Program-made: the position numbers and the translations under genes
Source of the DNA: Gammaproteobacteria bacterium
GTDB taxonomy: Bacteria; Pseudomonadota; Gammaproteobacteria; Pseudomonadales; Halieaceae
Length of the DNA: 31,977 nucleotides
NCBI GenBank assembly: GCA_002748505.1
Contig: PDSN01000043.1
Coordinates: 1 to 31,977 of the forward strand
Direction: 5' to 3'
Shown here: piece after piece, positions 1-8,300 of the stretch
How positions within the stretch are numbered: the first letter of the stretch is position 1
Layout: the number at the start of each line of letters is the position of its first letter
Notes under the pieces: model-generated
What the model saw: only the letters and a program-made list of their open reading frames with translations
Database searches by the model: none
What the model was told of the DNA's origin: nothing

Positions 1-384
1 GACATTAAAAAGCTAATGACCGCCGAGGAATACTTCGCCGCTGGTATGGACAAGCTCAACGATCAGGAGCGCGAAGCGCTAAACCAATGGTTGCTGCGCT
101 ACACCGCCAACGAAGCACCACTGATGCGCAAAAAAAGTAAAGCAGTGAAAAAAGTGGCTGCTGACACCACCATCAAAGCCAACATCCTGCCACCGTTTAA
201 GGGCTGGGACGGCAAAACCGTGTTTCGCCTGGACAACGGCCAAATCTGGAAACAGCGCAATTCGGGCAGACGCATCTACAAAGGCGATGACTACCGCGTG
301 GAAATTAAAAAGAACATGCTGGGTTTTTATCAACTGAAGCTGTTAGCCAGTGGTGCGACGGTGGGCGTGAAGCGGGTGAAATAA
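1..384 (+). CDS. Small conserved protein of unknown function, 5' end outside window
   Basis: The frame is open from base 1, so the true start probably lies left of the window; the first in-frame ATG is at 16 (122 residues from there). Visible features are an acidic helical segment near the start (LNDQEREALNQWLLRY), a Lys/Ala-rich linker, then a compact beta-rich part with GWDGKTVFRLDNGQIWKQ and a C-terminal GVKRV. From memory, this combination (a helical ALNxWL segment followed by LDNGQxW and GVKR) occurs in uncharacterised proteobacterial proteins that usually begin with a signal peptide; if so, the missing part would be the export signal. I cannot assign a function. It converges on the acyltransferase gene, with 86 bases between the two stops. 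Confidence 0.6.
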   Translation, partial: DIKKLMTAEEYFAAGMDKLNDQEREALNQWLLRYTANEAPLMRKKSKAVKKVAADTTIKANILPPFKGWDGKTVFRLDNGQIWKQRNSGRRIYKGDDYRVEIKKNMLGFYQLKLLASGATVGVKRVK

Positions 385-470
385 AGTTTAGCTAACCATC
401 CGCATCGGGTATCGCGCGCTAACCCCCCTCCCCCACTCTTAAAACAGAATCGAGGCGAGGGGATGCCGTT

Positions 471-1220
471 CTATTCCCGCTGCGTTTTATCAATCAAAGA
501 TAAACGGTAGCGCGGATACAGCACAGACCAAAGCCAGCGCCACAGGCTGTTGTTTTTAAGCACCGCCTGATCTACCTCATCAAAAAAGCGCCACACCCCT
601 GCGGGATCCGCGTACATATCAGCGCGGGTGCGATAGCCTTTTTCGGCATCGAGTTGTTTTACCACTTGTGCAGGGTTGCCAGCGACCACCGTGTTTGCAG
701 GTATATTACGCGTCACCACGGCGCCTGCGGCCACCACCGCATTGTCGCCGATAGTGACACCCTTCAATACCGTCGCGTGATCGCCGATCCACACATTGCG
801 ACCAATACGCACCGGCAAGACGCGCTCATCCTGAACCGTGCGATCATAAATCGTATGCCAATCGCTATCGGTAATATACACACCATTGGCAATCATTGTG
901 GCATCGCCGATAACGATCTCATCGCAAGCACTGATGCGTACACCCGGGCTGATAAGCACGTAGTCACCAATATGAATTTTACCCAGATCCGGGCCGCGCC
1001 CCCACACACCAATCGCAATCGGCGCGGCGTCGTCACCTATCGCCGTAAAGCACTGACCAATACGAATATCCGGGCCGGAAATCCGCACATAACGTGGCCG
1101 CATAATATTGTGAAATTTGCCAAGCTGTTTGCAGCGTGGTCGTAAATAATACTCTGCGTAATAGTGGCGCGCGCGCAGATGGAGTTTTTTCACCCAGTAG
1201 GGTCGTAAATCCTGATTCAT
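471..1220 (-). CDS. Hexapeptide-repeat acyltransferase (left-handed beta-helix family)
   Basis: The 249-residue protein has the isoleucine/valine-rich hexad repeats of left-handed beta-helix acyltransferases from about residue 45 to 190, for example IGDYVLISPGVRIS and IGRNVWIGDHATVLKGVTIG, closing with the typical VVAGNPAQVV turn. A DSDWH motif near residue 118 sits where related maltose/galactoside/sugar acetyltransferases carry the catalytic His. The first 45 residues are basic and aromatic, and the last 50 are rich in Trp and Arg (WRWLWSVLYPRYR), so it may lie on a membrane surface. Acceptor and donor cannot be told from sequence; an acetyl-CoA-dependent role in polysaccharide or lipid decoration is a family-level guess. 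It is divergent from the TrmB-like gene, with 67 bases between the starts. No strong ribosome site is seen, only a GAAG about 10 bases before the ATG. Confidence 0.8.
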   Translation of the reverse strand: MNQDLRPYWVKKLHLRARHYYAEYYLRPRCKQLGKFHNIMRPRYVRISGPDIRIGQCFTAIGDDAAPIAIGVWGRGPDLGKIHIGDYVLISPGVRISACDEIVIGDATMIANGVYITDSDWHTIYDRTVQDERVLPVRIGRNVWIGDHATVLKGVTIGDNAVVAAGAVVTRNIPANTVVAGNPAQVVKQLDAEKGYRTRADMYADPAGVWRFFDEVDQAVLKNNSLWRWLWSVLYPRYRLSLIDKTQRE

Positions 1221-1287
1221 AGTACAATCTTCGTTTGCAAGACCCCATCATTACAGGCTCAAACGCCAAACTCAACCGGAGAATACT

Positions 1288-1929
1288 GTGTATGCCAATT
1301 CACGGCCTGTAAGCAGCAGTCAAAGTGGCTTACACCCACGTCTTCACGACATTGTCAGGCGTCACCTGACAAATCCGGCGCGCAAACCTGTTGCCGACTT
1401 TAACCGGCGGGCTTTCGATACCCTGCTGGCGCACAGCAAAGACAGACCACTGATTTTTGATGCCTTCTGCGGTACCGGACATAGCAGCGCGAGTATTTCG
1501 CGCCAGTATCCGCAGCATTTGGTTGTGGGCATTGACCAAAGCGCCCATCGACTTGCGCGCTGCCCGGACTTGCCCGATAACTGTCTATTATTACAAGCGG
1601 AATGTGAAAGCCTATGGCAACTGGCCTGCGAGGCGAAATTAACAATCGACAGGCAATATTTTCTCTACCCCAACCCATGGCCCAAACCTGGTCATATCCA
1701 GCGGCGTATCCACGGCTGCGCCGCCTTTCCCTGGATGTTACAACTGGGTGGCAGTATTGAGCTTCGCAGTAACTGGGAACTGTACGTCAGGGAATTCGCC
1801 GAAGCGATGGCCGTGGCTGGTAGAACGGGCATCACCCAATCACTCTCAATAGTGAAAGGGCTAACGCGCTTTGAAGAAAAATACCGACAAAGCGGGCATA
1901 CACTCTGGCGCTACACCTCGTTACCATAG
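1288..1929 (+). CDS. TrmB-like SAM-dependent methyltransferase paralogue
   Basis: This 213-residue protein has a class I methyltransferase core: IFDAFCGTGHSS (residues 56-67) is the SAM-binding motif I, followed by VVGIDQSAHRL (motif II). The C-terminal half lines up with tRNA (guanine-N7) methyltransferase TrmB: YPNPWPKPGHIQRR corresponds to FPDPWxKxRHxKRR, RSNWELYVREF to the TDWExYA segment, and LTRFEEK to the TKFE substrate motif. Two conserved Asp positions (FPDPW, TDW) are Asn here, and the Arg before the conserved His is Gly. This looks like a divergent paralogue rather than housekeeping TrmB, so the symbol is withheld. Start GTG at 1288 has GGAG at 1278-1281; the ATG at 1292 is out of frame. 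cysE follows after 70 bases with its own promoter candidate. RNA guanine methylation is possible but unproven. Confidence 0.72.
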   Translation: MYANSRPVSSSQSGLHPRLHDIVRRHLTNPARKPVADFNRRAFDTLLAHSKDRPLIFDAFCGTGHSSASISRQYPQHLVVGIDQSAHRLARCPDLPDNCLLLQAECESLWQLACEAKLTIDRQYFLYPNPWPKPGHIQRRIHGCAAFPWMLQLGGSIELRSNWELYVREFAEAMAVAGRTGITQSLSIVKGLTRFEEKYRQSGHTLWRYTSLP

Positions 1930-1934
1930 CGTGG

Positions 1935-1963
1935 TTGTATAGCCGCTCTCGCCCCTTTACAAT
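1935..1963 (+). promoter_or_regulatory. Putative sigma-70 promoter for cysE
   Basis: TTGTAT (1935-1940) and TACAAT (1958-1963) are separated by 17 bases. This predicts a transcript starting near 1970 and a leader of about 30 bases before the cysE ATG at 2000, which has GGGGAG at 1985-1990. Match by eye only. Confidence 0.45.
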
Positions 1964-1999
1964 CAATCGCCTTGATATCATCGCGGGGAGAGCAAAGCG

Positions 2000-2776
2000 A
2001 TGCAGTATACGGAAGACATTTGGCCAGGCATTCGTGAAGAAGCGTCACTCGCCGCAGCGGGCGAACCAATTTTGGCGAGCTTTTTACACGCTACCATTTT
2101 AAATCACAACTCGCTGGAACAGGCACTGTCCTTCCATTTGGCGAACCAATTACACAGTGCGACCGCCTCATCGCTGTTGTTGCGCGAAGTGATTCAACAG
2201 GCCTTTGCCGAAGACGATTGCATCTCCCACTGTATTCGCGCGGATCTAATCGCAGTCAGGGAACGCGATTCCGCCACCAATTCGCTGTCCACACCGTTTT
2301 TGTATTTTAAAGGTTTTCACGCCCTGCAAACTCAGCGTGTTGCCCACTGGCTGTGGAAGCAGGGGCGAAAGTGCCTCGCGTTGTTTTTTCAAAACCGCAT
2401 GTCTTTTGTGTTTGGTGTGGATATTCACCCGGCGGCAAAAATGGGCCACGGCATTATGCTTGACCACGCCACCGGCCTAGTTATCGGCGAAACCGCAGTG
2501 GTCGGCAATAATGTATCTATCTTGCAGTCCGTTACCCTGGGCGGCACCGGCAAGGAAGAAGGCGACCGTCACCCGAAGGTAGGCAACGGCGTATTGATCA
2601 GCGCGGGCGCAAAAATACTGGGCAATATCCGTATTGGCGATGGTGCAAAAGTTGGCGCAGGCAGTGTAGTTCTGGAAGATGTGCCGGCCCATACCACTGT
2701 GGCTGGCGTTCCCGCTAAAATTGTGGGTCACCCCAAAACCGAGCAACCCGCACTGGACATGGAACACGGTTTTTAG
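2000..2776 (+). CDS. cysE: Serine O-acetyltransferase
   Basis: CysE transfers acetyl from acetyl-CoA to L-serine, giving O-acetylserine for cysteine synthesis in the cytoplasm. The 258-residue protein has the N-terminal helical domain (1-140) with the conserved DLIAVRERD and FLYFKGFHALQTQRVAHWLW segments, then the left-handed beta-helix with FGVDIHPAAKMGHGIMLDHA, TGLVIGETAVVGNNVSILQ and VTLGGTGKEEGDRHPKVG. The His of LDHATG and the Asp of the DIHP segment are the expected catalytic dyad. It is slightly shorter than E. coli CysE (273), and its C-terminus ends in MEHGF rather than the terminal Ile that docks into CysK. It faces hemE tail to tail with 17 bases between the stops and no recognisable terminator. 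Confidence 0.95.
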   Translation: MQYTEDIWPGIREEASLAAAGEPILASFLHATILNHNSLEQALSFHLANQLHSATASSLLLREVIQQAFAEDDCISHCIRADLIAVRERDSATNSLSTPFLYFKGFHALQTQRVAHWLWKQGRKCLALFFQNRMSFVFGVDIHPAAKMGHGIMLDHATGLVIGETAVVGNNVSILQSVTLGGTGKEEGDRHPKVGNGVLISAGAKILGNIRIGDGAKVGAGSVVLEDVPAHTTVAGVPAKIVGHPKTEQPALDMEHGF

Positions 2777-2793
2777 CCCGGATATTATTTGTT

Positions 2794-3864
2794 TCAACTA
2801 TCGTGATGATACGCCGTAGACAGTTCATGCACCGCATCCACAAACGCTGAGACGTGGTCGGGGTTAACACCCGGCGTAATGCCGTGCCCCAGATTAAATA
2901 CGTGGCCACTACCGTGACCGTAGGACGCGAGAATCTTAGCAACTTCTTCGCGAATTCGCTGCGGCGATGCGTACAACATGACCGGATCCATATTGCCCTG
3001 CAACGCCACTGTGTTACCGACGCGCGCACGCGCATTGCCAATGTCGGTGCTCCAATCTATACCCACCGCGTGGGCTCCGCAATTGGCAATCACTTCCAGC
3101 CATTGTCCGCCATTTTTAGTAAACACGATAACTGGCACTTTGCGACCATCAGCTTCTGTCGGTAGTCGTGCAATGATGCGCTGCATATATTTTAATGAAA
3201 ATTCGCGATAGGTATTGGCACCTAAAACACCGCCCCAGGTATCAAAAATCTGCACAGCTTGTGCACCTGCGGCTATTTGCGCACTTAGGTAATCACTCAC
3301 CGCATCGGCAATGATGCTGAGCAGTTTATGCATTAGTTCCGGATTATCGTAAGCCATGGCTTTAACATTGCGAAAATCCTTACTGGATCCACCCTCAACC
3401 ATGTAGGTTGCCAGCGTCCACGGGCTGCCGGAAAAACCAATCAGAGGTACAGCACCGTTTAATTCACGACGAATGGTAGACACCGCGCGTATCACATAAT
3501 CAAGGTCTGTACCTATATCGGGTTTATGCAGGTCTTTTACATCCTGCTCGGTGCGCACCACCTTTTTAAACTTTGGTCCCTCACCTTCCTCAAAATACAG
3601 CCCCAAACCCATGGCATCGGGAATAGTTAAAATATCTGAGAATAAAATGGCCGCGTCCAAAGGATAACGACGCAAGGGCTGTAAAGTTACCTCACAAGCG
3701 AGCTCGGTATTTTTGCAAAGGTCCAAAAATGATCCTGCCTGAGCGCGAGTAGCACGATATTCCGGCAGGTACCGACCTGCCTGGCGCATGATCCACACCG
3801 GCGTTCTATCTACCGGCTCACGCAACAGGGCGCGCAAAAAACGGTCATTTTTTAGTTCTGTCAT
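2794..3864 (-). CDS. hemE: Uroporphyrinogen decarboxylase
   Basis: HemE removes the four acetate carboxyls of uroporphyrinogen III to make coproporphyrinogen III, an early cytoplasmic step of heme synthesis; it needs no cofactor. At 356 residues it matches the family (E. coli 354). Diagnostic segments are the N-terminal RQAGRYLPEYR, whose Arg residues bind the substrate carboxylates, FSDILTIPDAMG with the catalytic-site Asp, GFSGSPWTLATYMVEG in the middle, and FNLGHGITPGVNPDHV near the end. It lies 18 bases downstream of gltD on the same strand, so it is probably co-transcribed with the glutamate synthase genes, as in Pseudomonas. Glutamate is the precursor of the C5 heme pathway, which makes the pairing sensible, although that is inference. 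Confidence 0.97.
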   Translation of the reverse strand: MTELKNDRFLRALLREPVDRTPVWIMRQAGRYLPEYRATRAQAGSFLDLCKNTELACEVTLQPLRRYPLDAAILFSDILTIPDAMGLGLYFEEGEGPKFKKVVRTEQDVKDLHKPDIGTDLDYVIRAVSTIRRELNGAVPLIGFSGSPWTLATYMVEGGSSKDFRNVKAMAYDNPELMHKLLSIIADAVSDYLSAQIAAGAQAVQIFDTWGGVLGANTYREFSLKYMQRIIARLPTEADGRKVPVIVFTKNGGQWLEVIANCGAHAVGIDWSTDIGNARARVGNTVALQGNMDPVMLYASPQRIREEVAKILASYGHGSGHVFNLGHGITPGVNPDHVSAFVDAVHELSTAYHHDS

Positions 3865-3882
3865 AGTGCTATATCAAACCCG

Positions 3883-5304
3883 TTACACGTTGAGATAATC
3901 TAAAATACCTTCCGCTGCCTGACGGCCTTCCCAAATTGCGGTTACCACCAAATCGGAACCGCGCACCATATCGCCACCGGCAAATATTTTTGGATTACTG
4001 GTTTGGAACTTGTAATTTTGGTGCTCTGGCGATTCTACACCACGCCAGTCGTTCAATTGTACATCGACGTTTTGCAGCCAGTCAGGCGGGCTGGGCTGAA
4101 ATCCAAAGGCTATTATCACCGCATCGGCTTCCAGGGTTTCCTCGCTGCCAGGAATAGGCTGCGGCCTGCGACGACCATCTTCACCCGGCTCGCCAAGCTC
4201 TGTTTTTACCACTTTCACCCCGCAGGCATTGCCATAATAATCCATCACTTCCAGGGGCTGTACATTAAACATAAACCGCGCACCCTCTTCGCGAGCATTT
4301 TGCACTTCACGCACGGAGCCTGGCATATTCTCTTCATCGCGACGATAGGCGCAAATAACATCACTGGCGCCCTGGCGAATGGCGGTGCGCACACAGTCCA
4401 TTGCCGTATCGCCACCGCCTAACACCACAACCCGTTTACCCGAGAGATTGATATACTCATCACCGTCAGCTGCGAAATTTAAATTGTGTTTTACATTGCC
4501 AATCAAATAGGGCAGCGCTTCATACACACCGGGCAAATCCTCACCGGGAAACCCACCTTTCATGTAGGTGTAGGTTCCCATACCCAAAAATACCGCATCA
4601 AATTCTGCTAACAGTTGCTCAATGCTAATATCTTCACCCACGGTAGTATTCAAGCGAAATTCAATGCCCATTTCCTCAAATACTTCGCGGCGCCGTACCA
4701 TAACGGATTTTTCTAATTTGAATTCGGGAATACCAAAAGTGAGCAAGCCGCCAATTTCCGGATGCCTGTCAAACACCACAGGGCTGACCCCGTTACGCAC
4801 CAGAACATCCGCACAGCCAAGCCCAGCAGGGCCAGCACCAATTATCGCCACGCGCTTATCCGTAGGCACGACCTCGGACATATCGGGGCGCCAACCCATC
4901 GCCAGTGCTGTGTCGGTAATGTATTTTTCCGTAGAACCTATCGTCACTGCACCAAAACCATCGTTCAGGGTACAAGCACCTTCACACAGACGATCTTGCG
5001 GGCAAACGCGGCCACAAACCTCAGGTAGGGTATTGGTTTGATGGCTTAATTCGGCGGCTTCAAACAAATTCCCCTCTGAAACCAGTTTTAACCAATTGGG
5101 AATGTAATTGTGCACCGGGCACTTCCATTCACAGTAGGGGTTGCCACACTCCAAACAGCGATGCGCCTGCTCATTAACCTGCTGCTCTTTAAAGGGTTCG
5201 TAAATCTCTGCGTATTGTGTTTTACGCGCATCCAGGGGTCTCTTGTCGGGATCTTTGCGCCCCACATCAAGAAACTGAAAATTGTTGGCCAGTCGCTTAC
5301 TCAT
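3883..5304 (-). CDS. gltD: Glutamate synthase (NADPH) small subunit
   Basis: GltD takes electrons from NADPH through FAD and two 4Fe-4S clusters and passes them to GltB. The 473-residue length equals the usual 472. The N-terminal ferredoxin-like part carries the cluster cysteines CLECGNPYCEWKCPVHNYIP and CGRVCPQDRLCEGAC. The FAD-binding Rossmann motif VAIIGAGPAGLGCADVLVR follows at about residue 150, then the NADPH-binding VVLGGGDTAMDCVRTAIRQG near 293. The C-terminal GGDMVRGSDLVVTAIWEGR closes the FAD site. Nothing looks missing, in contrast to its partner gltB, which ends only 13 bases upstream in the same operon. Confidence 0.97.
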   Translation of the reverse strand: MSKRLANNFQFLDVGRKDPDKRPLDARKTQYAEIYEPFKEQQVNEQAHRCLECGNPYCEWKCPVHNYIPNWLKLVSEGNLFEAAELSHQTNTLPEVCGRVCPQDRLCEGACTLNDGFGAVTIGSTEKYITDTALAMGWRPDMSEVVPTDKRVAIIGAGPAGLGCADVLVRNGVSPVVFDRHPEIGGLLTFGIPEFKLEKSVMVRRREVFEEMGIEFRLNTTVGEDISIEQLLAEFDAVFLGMGTYTYMKGGFPGEDLPGVYEALPYLIGNVKHNLNFAADGDEYINLSGKRVVVLGGGDTAMDCVRTAIRQGASDVICAYRRDEENMPGSVREVQNAREEGARFMFNVQPLEVMDYYGNACGVKVVKTELGEPGEDGRRRPQPIPGSEETLEADAVIIAFGFQPSPPDWLQNVDVQLNDWRGVESPEHQNYKFQTSNPKIFAGGDMVRGSDLVVTAIWEGRQAAEGILDYLNV

Positions 5305-5317
5305 GTTCAGTCCTCAC

Positions 5318-8300
5318 CTAGTCGGTATCGCGCAGACGCGACAACAGCCTGTCCAGATCTGCTGCTTTGGGTTTCACCAACCAGAATTTACCGACGTAAT
5401 CGGCAAAATCTTCCAGCAATTGCGCTCCCCATTTTGAACCCGTCTCCCGGGTAAAATCCTCAATGGTTGAACGCAAACGATAACGGTAGGGCTCCATTTG
5501 CTCAGAGTTAATACGGTGAATCTCAACCAGCTCGCTATTAAACTTGTCAATAAATGAGCGATCCTGATCCAGCACGTAGGCAAAACCACCGGTCATGCCG
5601 GCACCAAAGTTTACCCCGGTAGGGCCAAGCACGGTGATAATACCGCCGGTCATGTATTCACAGCAGTGATCGCCCGCACCTTCAACCACCGCGTGACAAC
5701 CACTGTTGCGCACCCCAAAACGTTCGCCCACCACACCCGCAGCATAGAGCTTGCCACCAGTTGCACCGTATAAGCAGGTATTGCCTAATATGGTGGTCTT
5801 CTGCGACTCAAATTGGCTTTCTTTTGGTGGGTAAACTACGAGCTTGCCACCCGCCATACCTTTGCCCACATAATCGTTAGCATCGCCTTCAAGATACATA
5901 TTGAGACCACCGGCGTTCCAAACTCCGAAGCTCTGCCCCGCAGTGCCGTGTAAATGCACCGTAATTGGCATATCTTCCATACCGGTATTGCCGTGTAAAC
6001 GGGCGATTTCACCAGACAGGCGCGCACCAATGGAGCGGTCGCAATTGCCCACCTCAAAATGAAATTCACCGCCGCTTTTACTTTGAATGGCACCAAGCAT
6101 AGCCTCGACCATTTGCTCGGCTTTTTCACCGCGATCAAAGGGATCGTTGGTCTCAACCTGGCAGAACTCCGGTTGATCGGCAAACTCCGGATCTTTATAC
6201 AGGATCGGCGCCAGATCCAAATTGCGCTGCTTGTCGGTAGTGCCCGGCAAACGCTGTAACAAGTCCGTGCGACCAATTATCGCCGCTTTGATAACATCTA
6301 AACCTGTTTTTAAGCCACCATCGGCTTGCAGGCGAATATTACCGCGCAGATTATTGCCGCGCAGGGTTTGCTGCACTTCCGCAAGCCCAAGCTCCCACGG
6401 CGAGCCCGCATAGCGGATTGAAGTCAGTGGACTTGCCGCCGTGCCACCATCGTAACCGCTGATAGTGATTAAATCCGCGTAGGCCTTAGCAACGCCCGCT
6501 GCAATGGTGCCAACACCGGGCTCTGATACCAGTTTCACCGAGACCAGCGCCTGCGGGTTGACCTGCTTTAAGTCAAAAATCAGCTGGGCTAAGTCTTCAA
6601 TAGAATAAATGTCGTGGTGCGGCGGCGGTGAAATTAAGGTAACGCCCGGCACTGAATAGCGCAGCCGCGCGATTAAATCATTCACTTTACCACCCGGTAA
6701 CTGACCACCTTCGCCGGGCTTTGCTCCTTGCGCCACTTTAATTTGCAGCACCTCAGCATTCACTAGGTAGTGCGGCGTCACACCAAAACGTCCCGAGGCT
6801 ATCTGTTTGATTTTGGAAACACGCTCAGTACCGTAGCGCGCGGGGTCTTCACCACCCTCGCCGGAATTGGAGCGCGCGCCCATCTGGTTCATGGCCGCCG
6901 CAAGCGCCTCGTGTGCTTCTGGCGAGAGCGCACCGAGTGACATACCCGCCGAGTCAAAGCGCTTTAACACGGACTCAACCGGTTCAACCTTATCAAGCGG
7001 CAGAGGGTTTTCCGACTGCACAGGCGACAATAAATCGCGAATGGTTGCCACTGGCCGCTCGTTTACCAGTTTTGCATAACGCTTATACGCTGAGTAATCA
7101 CTGTTGGCTACCGCTTCTTGCAAAGTTAAAACCACATCGGGGTTGTAGGCGTGATACTCCTGGCCGTGCACGTATTTCAACATGCCGCCTTGCTCAATGG
7201 TTTTACGCGTGCGCCAGGCATCGGCGGCAAGACGCTTTTGATCGGCCTCCAGCTCGGTGAAACCCGCACCCGCAATGCGCGATGGCACGCCAATAAACGC
7301 CGTATCGACCACATCCTTTGCCAGACCCACTGCCTCAAACAACTGACCACCGCGATAAGAACCAATACCAGTGATGCCCATTTTCGACATGATTTTCAGC
7401 AGGCCTTTATTGATACCTTTGCGGTAGTTTTTATAGCAGCGCGACGGCTCGCCCAATAACTCACCGGTGCGAATTAAATCTTCCAAAACAGTATAGGCCA
7501 TATAGGGATAAATCGCCGTCGCGCCAAAGCCAATCAAACAGGCCATTTGATGGGAATCGCGAGCACTGGCGGTTTCCACCACGATATTGGCGTGACAGCG
7601 CAGCCCCTGGGCAATTAAATAGTGGTGCACTGCACCAGTGGCCAGCAAACTGTGAATCGGCAGTCGCGATGGGGTAATACCACGATCAGAAAGAATCAAA
7701 ATACGCGCGCCGCCGCGCACCGCATCCGCTGCATCGCGCTGCAACTGCACGACGGCTTCCTGCAAACAGGTAGTACTCGTATCATAGGTACAATCCATAT
7801 CGCACAGATCAAAGCCTGGACGATTCATGGTCAGTACCGTATTGAATTTACCCTGGGACAAAACCGGTGACGTTAAAATCACCCGGTCGGCAAACTCTGG
7901 CTCCTCAGCAAAAAAGTTCTGTTCGGGACCGAGGTGCGTTTCCAACGACATCACCAGAGTTTCACGCAAGGGATCAATCGGCGGATTGGTCACCTGAGCA
8001 AATTTTTGCCGGAAATAATCGTATAAAGAACGCTGCTTGTAGGACAGCACCGCCATCGGTGTATCATCGCCCATAGAGCCCACCGCTTCATTGCCGGACT
8101 CCGCAAGCGGCCTCAATACCTGATCGCGCTCTTCAAAACTCACCTGAAACATTTTCTGATAGACATCAATTTTTTCCGGCTTGATGCCCGGTGCGGTTTC
8201 GCCCTCAAACGTGCCTTCTATCGAGTAGGCTTTTTCTTTTAACCACTTTTTATAAGGTTTACGCGCCGCTAGCCATCTATCCACATCAGCGGTATGCATC

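Noticed and set aside
425..462. CCCCTC ... GAGGGG pair between the first two genes as a bidirectional terminator
   Set aside because: The loop would be 26 bases and there are no flanking T or A runs of the right kind.
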